Of a DNA stretch of 64,000 bases, positions 9,576 to 20,181 are shown piece by piece. Each line of letters starts with the position of its first letter. Positions within the stretch are counted from its first letter, which is position 1. The translations under genes were made by a program, and so were the position numbers. The stretch comes from Choristoneura fumiferana (lineage: Eukaryota > Arthropoda > Insecta > Lepidoptera > Tortricidae). The stretch covers positions 17,462,073-17,526,072 of the forward strand of contig NC_133485.1 in the NCBI RefSeq assembly GCF_025370935.1, in the 5' to 3' direction. The notes under the pieces were generated by a model. The model was not told the DNA's origin, did no database searches, and worked only from the letters and a program-made list of their open reading frames with translations.

Positions 9576-11989
9576 AATTGAAATGTCTATATTGACCGGA
9601 GTAAAAACTAATACAATGCTTCTTTATGACATCTGAATATATGAACACACTTTTCTGAAGGGAAGCGAGGTTAGGCATATTAACGCTATGGAAGACGTGA
9701 CGCCGTTAGTTACGACGTGAACTAGAGACTAACCCATGGAATACTCGTAGAGGATCGCAATTCATTTATCGTTCATTGATTAGTCGACCTTTATTTACTC
9801 TTTAGGGGGGCGTACAGGTCAATCGTCCAGTGCATCGCGCATGCAGGGGCCCAAATATACTATTTATATTTTTTAAATGTCCCGTTAACATCAAAAAAAT
9901 AACTACTTTGCACACGGCAGTAGGGCCTTGCCAAGATTTGCCGTGCGCAGTCTCGCAACGCCGCTACTTTATTTCTGAATCTAACAAGAAAAGGCGCTGC
10001 AATAAAAACTTCAGGAAATCCCTTCCCAACCTCAAGACTTTCTAGTACTTTGTTCGCTGTTCTCCTTCTAACGCCGTAAGTACTTGCCCATAGAAGCGCA
10101 GAACTTGTTCAAGTTATACACGTTTGTCAAGAACAAAGGTCCGGCCATATTGTCACACGGTAAGGTCACGCGCAATCGTGACGCGCCCATCAGCTTTGCT
10201 GTTACTAGGTCATACGACTTGATAATTTAGTTAGCCGTACGCAAAACATTTGTACGTGAATTTTTAACGCGAGGCAAAGTCAAGCGTGGGCAAGTGCGCA
10301 CGAAAAAGGCCGTACTGTCTAACGTACTGATGTTGGCGATCGCATTCATCATCTCTTTCTATCTTCATCTTATACTGTATGATAGAAAGAAGCGGTAAAA
10401 ACGATTGATACCAAGTATGTTAGACAATAAAGCATTAGTAGAACACAAGTAACCGACGCTTTGTCGATTAAAGTCCGGGCTGTCCGGAGTCCAGATTCAT
10501 CCCATCGTTAGGGAAGAAATGTTTGTAGAGTTGAGTAAGGCCCGTGCACACACAGATAGAAATTATATCTTTCTTTAAGACGTAAATATATCTTGAAGCC
10601 TATTTTTTAAAGCAATTATTATATATCTTATCCAAAAATACTTTACTTGGTTCAAATTACTAATCCGCATTGTTTAAAAAAATTTAATTTCTTTTTAGGA
10701 ATTTCCAAAACTATTAGTACAAAAAATATAGTTTTAAACTGAAAATGACTTTCTTTAATCTACTGTCTATAAATTCTTAACATTAAAGTGAACATTCTAT
10801 TACGTAGGTATTTAATCAAAGAATTTTAATTTTGAACGAACCATCACCGCATATTTAATTTAATAAATACCTGTCGTCTTTGTTAAAGAACGTTGAGTTT
10901 CTCTGACCAAAACAATATTTTTAATTTAAAATTCTTGAGTCTTCATTCAAATATTTTGAATCTAGAATCTAAATGCAACCTTGTCTTTTGCGTCAAGAAT
11001 TGTTCATTCTTGTTCTAAAACTGAGTTTGTGTTCAATTAAATATTACCCTGAGATATAATTTTGTATCAAGATTCAATGACTTCAGTTCAATCTTGGCAA
11101 TATTTCAGTGTTACCAGTATAATAGCTCCCCCTGAACTTATGGTAAATTAAAAAAATAATAATATTACCGTTATAAATAAATGATTATATATATTAACAA
11201 TTTTGACGATAGAAACGCCGGCCGTCTAGTGTTGCTAAATCCGTGACGCCCAGCCTTAACAAACTTATAAGTGACATTTGTAATAAACATGTCGCTTAAA
11301 CAGTTCTAAATATATTTTTAAAAATAAGAAAAGAAAAGAAAAGAAAAGGACGGGTATAATCCGTTTAGCACCGTTTTAGTTAGACGTATTTACCGAATAA
11401 ATAAAAAATCATGCGAGGAACGCAGCCAAACGTGCGAACAGTGTATTATGTCTATTCTGCCAGATTCTGCTTCTATAAGAGGATTAAACGACATTACCCT
11501 ACCAAATTAAAAATACACGGGTCGCAGGTTTGATTGCGTTCCTGAACTATTTTTTTACAAAGTCGGTTGATATGTCGAACTAAAACGGTACTAAAATGAT
11601 TGTTCCCCTCTCTTTCTTATTGAAATTAAAAAAGAAGAGGTACCAGACCAAAAAATAGTTAAGTTCATTACATATATATATCGAATAAGCACTAATAGTC
11701 AACTCACAATACTTTAAGGTCGGTTTTACACTACATCGTAGACAGCACTACATCATAATATCTTTCTTTAATCATTTTAATTTTTAAATATTGTAATATC
11801 ATTGAATCATTTATAAATAAACTAGTACGGTGGGTGGTGCGCTCGCTGCTTTAGCAGCGAAAAAGCAGCGTGTTTTGCTTCTGAGAACAAGTACATTTTG
11901 TAAATAGCAAGCGAGGCAAAAATCGTCTTTATTTCGCAAATTAGTCCCCTTCATCATTAGAAAAAAAAACTCCCGTTAGTAAAGTGAAA
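9576..11989. other. Long AT-rich stretch without recognisable genes
   Basis: No exon with splice context is seen. A repeat at about 10318-10415 (gatcgcattcatcatctctt then atgatagaaagaagcggtaa) is shared with 24880-24965 and, inverted, with 63108-63210. The frame at 9830-10045 has no recognisable domain. A short aaaag tandem run lies near 11330-11350. Confidence 0.45.
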
Positions 11990-12345
11990 AAAAAGCGGCA
12001 TCCCAAAAATGATACTTACCCTTATTGATTTTTATTAAAAAATCACGTCCGCAATCTTGGATGTTGAAATTGATGTGGTATTCAGAATTGACAACCCAAA
12101 AAACCATGGAATTGATACCCATATTGTTTTTTTTGAAAAGTCGCGTTCGCCATTTTGGATCTCAAAATTAATGTCAGCAACAAACTCTGTTATCAAACAT
12201 GACAAACTTGTCAGTGCGGTTGCCAATAAGTTTGTCAAACTTTTCCTTGTATGGCAGCTGTCTTTATTTTGGCAAAAAAAATAAAAATTTTACGGAACCC
12301 TCGGTGCGCGAGTCCGACTCGCACTTGACCGGTTTTTTTTTACTT
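11990..12345 (-). repeat. Non-coding element ending in 'ccggtcaagtgcgagtcgga'
   Basis: On the minus strand it starts aaaaccggtcaagtgcgagt, then cggactcgcgcaccgagg and gttccgt, a repeat end I associate with Lepidoptera. The body carries cgccattttggatctcaaaa. A short relative is at 55020-55100. Overlapping frames on both strands are spurious. Confidence 0.55.
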
Positions 12346-12919
12346 ACTAACATAACTTGATGATGTTATTCTTATTTAAAATCTTGCCCTACGATATCAA
12401 GTGCTCGAAATGACCGCCAAACTTTTGCGTCATATTTTCATACAAAATGTACGAGAAAAGTTTTTTGCAATTTGTGACTTTTGAGTACCTACTCCAACGA
12501 TGGAGAAGGAGAAGTTTTTGATCAGTACTAGAAACAGGATCGATTGGCATCAAATTTTTTTTGTGTAAAATGTTAAAAGTTTTAACATACTTTTTTTTAA
12601 CATACGAACAAATAAACACTACAGCTTTATAATATTGGTATAGATATAAACTAGACAATTATTTTTAAGATCTTTTTGAGGTCTTTTGGTTGAGTGGGCT
12701 TTTAATATTTTTCTTAGGGAAAAATGTATTCACAAGGCGGCAACACTGATCAGCACCGACGATTACATTCTCTTTTCCGTCCGTGCCCGTCACCCATCAG
12801 TCACCCATTTCGATTTGTGCGCACACGAAAATATCATAAGGTTTATATCTGTAATAAATACATCTGTAAATCATAGATGAGAGTGTGTATACTACTTAAA
12901 TATACTTTAATGAATAAGA
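12346..12919 (+). other. 5' flank of the SAM-domain gene
   Basis: No gene is seen. This should contain the promoter and 5' UTR of the two-gene cassette and probably the left transposon end, but no terminal repeat matching the 3' block (19940-22043) could be found by eye. The minus frame at 12389-12658 is not recognised. Confidence 0.35.
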
Positions 12920-15900
12920 ATGGACACGTGGAGTCTAATGGAGTCTTGGGGTGTTCCCATGGAAGTCATTGAAAAATTTCGCGGTAAGTCCACTAAACGA
13001 CATGAATATTTGCTTATTTTATCTAGATATTTGTTAAACCCAGTTTATTTTTTGTATATAAATAAACTTGGAGAGCATATCTAACCAAAAATGGTAGGTA
13101 CCTACGTTGTAGGTAGGTAAGTACTTGCCGGTCGGAGTGCACCCCAACCGCAGCCGTCATATGCTTTCCCCAACCTTATAGATGTGACCTTCTGTAAGTG
13201 CTTACTTCTATAAGGATTATGGGGTCAAGCCAAGCCGACGCTGTCTTTTGCCATTGTTATAAGGTTCATGCCGATGCGTTTGTTTATTTCGATAAATCAT
13301 ATGTCAATCAATGGCATAAGAGAGCGTCTCGGCTTAGCTTGCGAGGTAGTTCCCCTGGTCCTATATGTAGCCCTCACAAACACTGGGTTTATGTACCATT
13401 TCATTTACTAAAAATACTAGGTGTACCTACCTACTTAATTTGCACAACAGCTTTCACAGTATATCTGTTAAATTCACTAGACTGAAAGAAAGATGAATTA
13501 GATGAGAACGCATTGTAAATAACAAAATGCAAATTTAATGTACACAACCTATTGAATTTCTATTTGAATGTGAATTTCTATCTCTAAAGACAATATACCA
13601 AATCTTGAGTGCCCCATAACTCATCATCATCAGCCTACCCTCGCCCACTGCTGGACATAGGCCTCCCCTACTGCATGTCACTGAGCATGATCCTCGGCTA
13701 CTCTCATCCAGATTGCAGCCCCATAACTAATTGTGTCAAAGTAGTCAAATAAAACAGCCTTACTATATTTTCAGTTTCTAAATATAACATGCAGAGGATG
13801 TGTGGTGAACTTTATTTTTTTATTTTTATTTTAGAAAATGACATAACCATAGAACATTTCAAAAATTTAAATGATGCTTATTTGAAAGAGTTGTGCCCTC
13901 ATATTGGGCACAGGATAAAACTGAGAAATGATATTCAGGATTTGTTAGATTCATATGGTGATACTGAAACTGTAGCCAGTACAGTACCCAGTTCAGTAGC
14001 CACTTCAGTGGCCAGTTCACAGCCTGCAGTATTAGAAGAAAGTTACTCAACAAACAACATAATCATAATTGATGAAGACAAAACCTTGCCCAATTTAACA
14101 TTTGACATAGACAGCCTGCTCAGAGAGCGTGCACCTCTGCCTGAGTTTGATATTAAAACACTGTTACAAACTTCTGCCCATGGAAACAGTGTATTAAGCT
14201 ATTATAACCAGTATAAGGTTTTAAATACTAAAAAGCGCAATGTCCTGGTTGACATTGTAGTAAAACACATTTACACTTATGTGGTTAATAAGTAAATACT
14301 TTAATTATTAATTATCAAAAATAGATATAGTAGTAGTTAGAGTAGTGTAGTAGTAGTCAGGTATTAGTAGATATAACATAATAAAAACTAGTAGTAATCC
14401 AAAATGTTGAGAGAGGAAATAGAGATTTATTTTACTATTATTTTTAGTACAAGCAGATAGAAAAAGTGCTGTTAGTAGACTACTACACAATTGGCTGTAC
14501 ATTGCTGCATAAGCCATTATCAAGTTAGGGAAACAAAATTATTTACAAAACTAAACGGAACGGGATTAGGGATGGGAATGGTTTACAAAGTTTATACAGA
14601 CAAGTTGTTAACTACTAAGTAGTACTAGATAAAAATGGTGTATTATCGAACTTAACAACTTGTGTGTATAAACTTTGTAAACCATTCCGATCCCTTATCC
14701 TGTTCTGTTTCATTTTGTAAATATTTTTTTTTCCCTAACTTGATAATGGCTTATGCAGCAATGTACAGCCAATGGTGTAGATGTATTAGTATTAAAGTAG
14801 TTTTGGCAATTAAATAGTTGATAAATTATATACTTAAGTACCTATTTCCTATGAGTAAATAAGAGGTGGGTTAAATATTTTTGTTATCTAATCTAATAAT
14901 GTATTTTAATTTTTTAGTACTCTCAAGCCTGAAGACTATAATTTGTTAGCAGCAAAAATTGTAGCTACATTTCCAAGTGAGTGTGTAAACTCTTACTATA
15001 TGAAAGCAGTTCCAACATCAAAGTCAAGTACTGGAAAGTATATTCCGGCTAAGGGAAAGCTGGTAGACAAAGTAAGAAATCTTCTTTATATATCGGAAGC
15101 TAAACGGAGGACAAAATTAACTACTAAATACGAAAATGAAATCTTAGATAATGAAAATGCGGAAGGAAATGAAAACTTACCTGGTTTGTAAATCAGTATC
15201 CCTAATTACCTTATAGTTTTTTTGTGATTCATTAGAAAGTAAGTTAGTTCTTCATATTTTGTTATTTAATAATGAAATTTCAGATACTACAGATGATGCA
15301 ATTTGGTTACAAAATAACACCGATCCCTGGGAGGAAGTTTTGAAGAGATGGGACAAAACCTTTCCTGAACGACAAAAATCCCAATGTTCTACTGTACATC
15401 AATACCTGGAAAAATGGCCGATACTAAAATTACAGAAAGGTCATTTATTGGTACGTATCAAAATATTATTATAAGTACAGTGGAATCCGTTTATAATGAC
15501 ATTGAAGGGAATTGACAAACACTCATTATAAGCGAACGTCATACAAAGGGCTTAGTGACAATTTTCTTTTTAATGTAATTACATAAATAAGTATTTACAT
15601 TATGTAATTATATTTAAATAGAGAATCAAAATAAAAATTACAAGTAAAAAGTATGTATGATACATTAAGTATGTAATATGTGTGTACATGTACATATTTT
15701 TCATTTTTTAATTAAGAAATCTGTAATTTTTACCCGCTTTTGTTTTTTCATTCTATTGTAATAACAGTTTCTAATCGTATTGTGTAAAGAAGACATCGCC
15801 ATGGTCAAATTATCATTTTCAATATTGCTATGAACAAATTGTGATAATAATTCTGCAGTTATTATGAATATTCACTTTGTTCTTTCAGATTAATTTGGAT

Positions 15901-17639
15901 TTCGAAAAATTATATACACAACAGTCATTAAACTTTTACAAAAATTGGCAAAGCTTTTTTGGGAAGCTGTTAAAACTAAAGGAACCCGAAGTATCAAATG
16001 AAAATGCATTAGAAATACTACAAATATTAAATGCTGTCACAGAAAATGGTAAGATAATAATATTTAAACAGTGGATGAACACCCGCTGGTATAATTTGAC
16101 TTTGTTTGGTTTTTAAGACTAGCAGTTATGCTATACTTTTATATTTTTCAGACAAAAAAATACCTCTTCAAATGACCCTGTTCGGATATTTGGTCCCACC
16201 CAAAGGAAGATTATCAAGAAAAATAAAATTTTCATCTTCGGAGGCTATTCAAGGATTAATTGTTCAAACACATGTAAGTAATACTTTTGCCTTAATTCAA
16301 CACAATTTAGTAAACAAAACTATAATGAACCGATTTTGATAAAACATGTCTAAGAACCATCGCTAGGAAACCTGCTTTCAATTAAAAAAAAAACGCATTC
16401 AAATCGGTCCACCCGCTTAAGAGCTACGGTGCCACAGACAGACAGACACACATAGCGGTCAAAGTTATAACACCCCTCTTTTTGCGTCGGGGGTTAAAAA
16501 TAGATTTTTAAAATAGTATAAAGTAGACGATCTATAAAATAGTAGTGTTGTTTGACGACCTCTGTGGCACGTCGGGCGAACACCTGGCTACGACACAGAA
16601 GGTTGCGGGTTCGGTTCCCGCCGTCAACAAATGTTTGTGATGGTCTGGGTGTTTTTTAACCCCCGACGCAAAAAGAGGGGTGTTATAAGTTTGACCGCTA
16701 TGTGTCTCTGTGTGTTTGTGTGTCTGTCTGTGGCACCGTAGCTCTTAAACGGGTGGACCGATTTGAATGCGGTTTTTTTTATTTGAAAGCAGGTTTTCCA
16801 GCGATGGATCTTAGACATGTTTTATCAAAATCAGTTCAGCCGTTTCAAGATCATCAGCTCTTTTGTTCGTGGCGGTAGGAATCTTAAGACGCATAATCGG
16901 TATTCACTTTGCTTTCAAACATATTTGGGACCTAAAATTTGAAACACCCATTATATAGATAACTATGCAAGATTATGGAATTCTCGGCCTGATGCTGCAG
17001 CCAGGATATCCAGAACACCAGTATACTCTTGATAAAACCATAGCAGATATATCGTGTTTGGATTCGTTTCGATCAGTATTTTATTCTACATACAATGCAA
17101 TGGTGGCATTAGCTTTGTAGTAAAATACCCGTGGAAGGGATTTTATTTCCATTGCACCTTTCCATACGTTGTTGGTTTGCAGTACATCCTGTAGAATTAG
17201 CTGTTTTGTCGGAAGTGGATACAATTGTTATATTTAAGTTATTTCGTTAAACAACAATTTCATATTTTTAGTAAGTTGTATTTTTTTGCAATTATTCCTA
17301 GTTTTTTTTTTTTTTCAGGATGCAGGAGATATTGACAATGTGATCCAGAAACAAAATCAAAAAGCATCGTCAGTCAATCTCACAGTACAACCGTACATAT
17401 TAGTTGTTGGAAAATTACATGACTTCTCTGCGATATATATCGTTATAGATGACGTAAAGTACGAATTTCAAAGCGCAGCAAAAGCGTTTGATGTTCTTTT
17501 TAAAATTTATCATGTGTTTCACGCTAAATATCCCCCAGCGTCATCTCATTTATATCTAATAATACAACGAAAAATGTACGAAATTACTACTCGTTATGAT
17601 GACATACCTCCCCACATCGTTGGTATACTAAACCTTTAA
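12920..17639 (+). CDS. SAM-domain protein, first gene of a transposon cassette (7 exons)
   Basis: Proposed join: 12920-12983, 13835-14291, 14918-15183, 15284-15450, 15889-16048, 16152-16273, 17319-17639. All six introns are GT-AG, phases agree at every junction, and the total is 1557 nt (518 residues). The N-terminus, MDTWSLMESWGVPMEVIEKF then ENDITIEHFKNLNDAYLKEL and IGHRIKLRNDI, has the hydrophobic spacing of a sterile alpha motif and is split by intron 1 inside the FR-EN turn. The rest (GKLVDKVRNLLY, TDPWEEVLKRW, FGYLVPPKGR, a globular C-terminus ending ILNL) resembles long SAM-containing proteins common in insects and fish that I associate with mobile elements. That family link is from memory. 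The role is unknown: a SAM domain could multimerise or bind partners, perhaps as accessory factor to the transposase 103 bp downstream. The frame is intact although introns 1, 2 and 6 contain repeats. Confidence 0.75.
13618..13722 (-). mobile_element. RTE-like LINE 3' stub in intron 1
   Basis: Starts catcatcatcagcctaccct and includes cactgctggacataggcctc, the 3' end of the LINE family seen in longer form at 34289-34559. It lies inside the first intron of the SAM-domain gene and does not touch coding sequence. Confidence 0.6.
14483..14780. repeat. Palindromic MITE in intron 2 of the SAM-domain gene
   Basis: The outer arms ttggctgtacattgctgcat (14491-) and atgcagcaatgtacagccaa (to 14772) continue inward for over 100 bp with few mismatches (ggtttacaaagtttata against tataaactttgtaaacc). 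The total is about 298 bp with no ORF. It is wholly intronic, so the host cassette remains spliceable. Confidence 0.8.
16327..16855. repeat. Inside-out half-MITEs and a SINE head in intron 6
   Basis: 16327-16497 is a right half and 16656-16855 a left half of the 'aacccccgacgcaaaaagag' MITE (compare 7321-7653), oriented as inverted repeats of one another with their termini facing. Between them, about 16552-16640 holds a tRNA-like SINE head with ggttgcgggttcggttcccg (box B-like). All of this lies within the intron 16274-17318. Confidence 0.65.
16965..17120 (+). other. Small unrecognised ORF (51 codons) in intron 6
   Basis: An open frame from ATG at 16965 to TAG at 17118-17120 reads MQDYGILGLMLQPGYPEHQY and continues with TLDKTIADISCLDSFRS. 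Its composition looks protein-like, unlike the surrounding repeats. It could be a decayed exon of another element, an unused cassette exon, or chance. No family is recognised. Confidence 0.25.
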
Positions 17640-17742
17640 AATTAATTATTTTACATCCACTTAAATGGTTAGCGTATTTTATAACACATACCTATTTAAA
17701 TTTTTAATTTAAGATTTCCTTTGGTTTAAACAATCGATCAAA

Positions 17743-20181
17743 ATGCGTTGTCCTGAGTGTAAAAAAGAAATTCTAAATTTTAAACAGTATGTCTTACATC
17801 TAGATTTAATTCATAAAATTAATAATGATTTCATATGTCCCATTGAGAACTGTAACAGAAATTACGACACAAAGTATTCATTAAAAGATCATTTGACTGC
17901 TTCTCATAAATTGTTTAAAGAACGCAAACTTGATAGTAACGAAAAAGATAATTCCGTAGCCCAAACACCGGCATCGCAGAGTACAGAGTTTAACTCAGTA
18001 CCAACACACGGAGAAAAAGATTTCAAAAATAAATCAGAAAGAGAAACGGGGATCACTTTACGTAATGATACCGAGGCATTACTACTGGAAATAAAGAATG
18101 GACTTAACTCAAGTGTTGTAAACTTTTTAACAAGTCTATACAGTACGCTCAATATACCTCGTAGTAAAATTCAAAACTTTATAGACCTCTTAAAATCGTT
18201 TCTTACTACCACAATGTGCTCTGTAAGAAAACTGTTGCAAGTTTTGCTCACCAACGACAAATTTGATGTTAACTGTTTTCAAACTTTAGAAGGTGCTGTA
18301 CATATGATTGAGAATTGCTTCAATTTGTTAGATACAGAGTATAAATTTGTTAATTTTTTTACTAAATGTGAAAAGTTAGTAAAACCGGTAGGAAGTAAAA
18401 TTGGAGTATCCAAAGTGCCTCAGCGAAATACTGGAAGAGTAATAATGCATCTAAAAGATCAAAATGTGTATTTGATACCATTGAGAAAAACATTAAAGTT
18501 ATTTTTGGAATTACCAAAAGTTTTGGATACGATTCTCGATCACCAGAAGGATCTTATGAATTATAGTGACGGGGTATTTCGGAATGTAATTAATGGAACT
18601 CTGTGGAAAACCCAATTAGATCAATTAAATTGTAGTGGTATTAAAATCCCTCTCTTTGTGTATTTCGATGATTTCGAAAGCGGAAATCCTTTGGGGAGTC
18701 ACGCTGGAAAGCACAAAATTGGTGCAGTTTATTCAACTTTAGGAACAATTCCACCACAGTTTGCAAGTAGATTGGAAAATGTATTTTTAACATTTCTTTT
18801 TTGTACAAATCAGCGAACAGATTTTGGTAACGAAAAAATATTTCAGCCTTTAATTACCGAATTGAAATTTCTTGAAACAACTGGAATAGTGGTGTGCATA
18901 GACAATAAGAAACTTAATATTAAATTTCCTATGACAGTTTTGTGTGGTGACAACCTAGGACTGAATTCAGTTTTAGGGTGTGTAGAAAGTTTTTCGGCAA
19001 ATGTTTACTGTAGAATTTGTACGATGAATAAAACAGAATGTCAAAGTGAAGTTGTTGAAAACCAGGAAAAAATGCGTAGGAAAGAAGATTATGATTATTA
19101 TTTGCAAAACAATATTGGTCTGAAGAAAAACTGTGTGTGGAATAGTTTGAATGCATTTCATATTTTTGAAAACATCAGTCTAGACGTTATGCATGACCTT
19201 TGTGAGGGCGTCCACAGATATAGCATGGCAGCTATAGTAAAATATTTTATAGACAAAAAATGTTTTACTCTGGAGCAACTTAACTCCAGAATAAAATACT
19301 TTACTTACAGTAGGGTAGAACATAATCATCCTCCCGCGGTTACTAAACAACATTTAACCAATGGTTCTATTATTTTTTCGGCTTCAGAAATGTTGTGCCT
19401 TGTAAGAAATTTTCGGTTTATAATTGGTGACTTAATTAATGAAGACGACGAGGTATGGAATTATTACTTGATTTTACTGGAATTAACTGAAATTTTAACG
19501 TGTCAAGTAATTTCTCTAGAACACATAGACAATTTAAAAGAAATAATTAAAGAACACCATGAAACATATATACAACTTTTTCACACACATTTAAAACCGA
19601 AATATCATTTCATCCTACATTATCCAAACATAATTAAAAAAGTTGGTCCCCCAATATTTTTCTCGGCCTTTAAATTCGAGGCTAAACATAGAGATTTAAA
19701 ACGAGTCGCACAATCCATAACAAGCAGAAAAAATCTATGTTATTCGATTGGTTTGAGGTGTGAACTAAAAAACTGCTGTAGATATGTCTCTAAAGTAGGT
19801 TTCGAAGATAAAATCACGGTTGGCAAAATAAATTATCAAAACATTCATGTCGACTTAAGCAATGATTTTTCATCAGTTCTCACTTACGAAATTAATGGTA
19901 TCGTTTACGATACCATGAACAGCGTTTTGATTTATGATTGTAGGGATGATATAATCGCCTTTCTTAAAATTCATGGCATTTTTGTTAAAAACAATGATTA
20001 TAAATCAATATCATTTTCATGCTACAAATTACGGAACTATGGCTATAATAATCATTTCAAAGCTTATCGTGTTGAAATTAGTGATGAAGTTATGTTAGTA
20101 TCTTTAAGTGATTGTCACGATCAGTTGCCTCTGTCACTCCGATCAGTAGGCGGAATAATGTATGTATCTTCTTATAAATAA
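17743..20181 (+). CDS. C2H2 zinc-finger DDE-type transposase (CMC/EnSpm-like), 812 aa
   Basis: Single uninterrupted frame. Two C2H2 fingers open the protein: C3-x2-C6-x12-H19-x4-H24 and C32-x4-C37-x12-H50-x4-H55. A linker and helical region follow. The core shows YFDDFE (D309/D310) followed by NPLGSHAGKHKIGAVYSTLG, then VLCGDNLG (D403), a CRIC cysteine pair (423/426), LDVMHDLCEGVHRY (D481, D485, E488) and LKPKYHFILHYP (617-628). The D...D...E spacing with intervening Cys and His residues and the (D)xxHDLxEGV and PKxHxxxHYP motifs recall CMC-group (CACTA/EnSpm) transposases. I assign the group by motif memory, so it could be a neighbouring DDE superfamily. The gene follows the SAM-domain gene on the same strand. 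An acceptor-like ttttaatttaag at 17702-17713 just before the ATG could let it be reached by alternative splicing from a shared promoter. There is no premature stop. Confidence 0.75.
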   Translation: MRCPECKKEILNFKQYVLHLDLIHKINNDFICPIENCNRNYDTKYSLKDHLTASHKLFKERKLDSNEKDNSVAQTPASQSTEFNSVPTHGEKDFKNKSERETGITLRNDTEALLLEIKNGLNSSVVNFLTSLYSTLNIPRSKIQNFIDLLKSFLTTTMCSVRKLLQVLLTNDKFDVNCFQTLEGAVHMIENCFNLLDTEYKFVNFFTKCEKLVKPVGSKIGVSKVPQRNTGRVIMHLKDQNVYLIPLRKTLKLFLELPKVLDTILDHQKDLMNYSDGVFRNVINGTLWKTQLDQLNCSGIKIPLFVYFDDFESGNPLGSHAGKHKIGAVYSTLGTIPPQFASRLENVFLTFLFCTNQRTDFGNEKIFQPLITELKFLETTGIVVCIDNKKLNIKFPMTVLCGDNLGLNSVLGCVESFSANVYCRICTMNKTECQSEVVENQEKMRRKEDYDYYLQNNIGLKKNCVWNSLNAFHIFENISLDVMHDLCEGVHRYSMAAIVKYFIDKKCFTLEQLNSRIKYFTYSRVEHNHPPAVTKQHLTNGSIIFSASEMLCLVRNFRFIIGDLINEDDEVWNYYLILLELTEILTCQVISLEHIDNLKEIIKEHHETYIQLFHTHLKPKYHFILHYPNIIKKVGPPIFFSAFKFEAKHRDLKRVAQSITSRKNLCYSIGLRCELKNCCRYVSKVGFEDKITVGKINYQNIHVDLSNDFSSVLTYEINGIVYDTMNSVLIYDCRDDIIAFLKIHGIFVKNNDYKSISFSCYKLRNYGYNNHFKAYRVEISDEVMLVSLSDCHDQLPLSLRSVGGIMYVSSYK

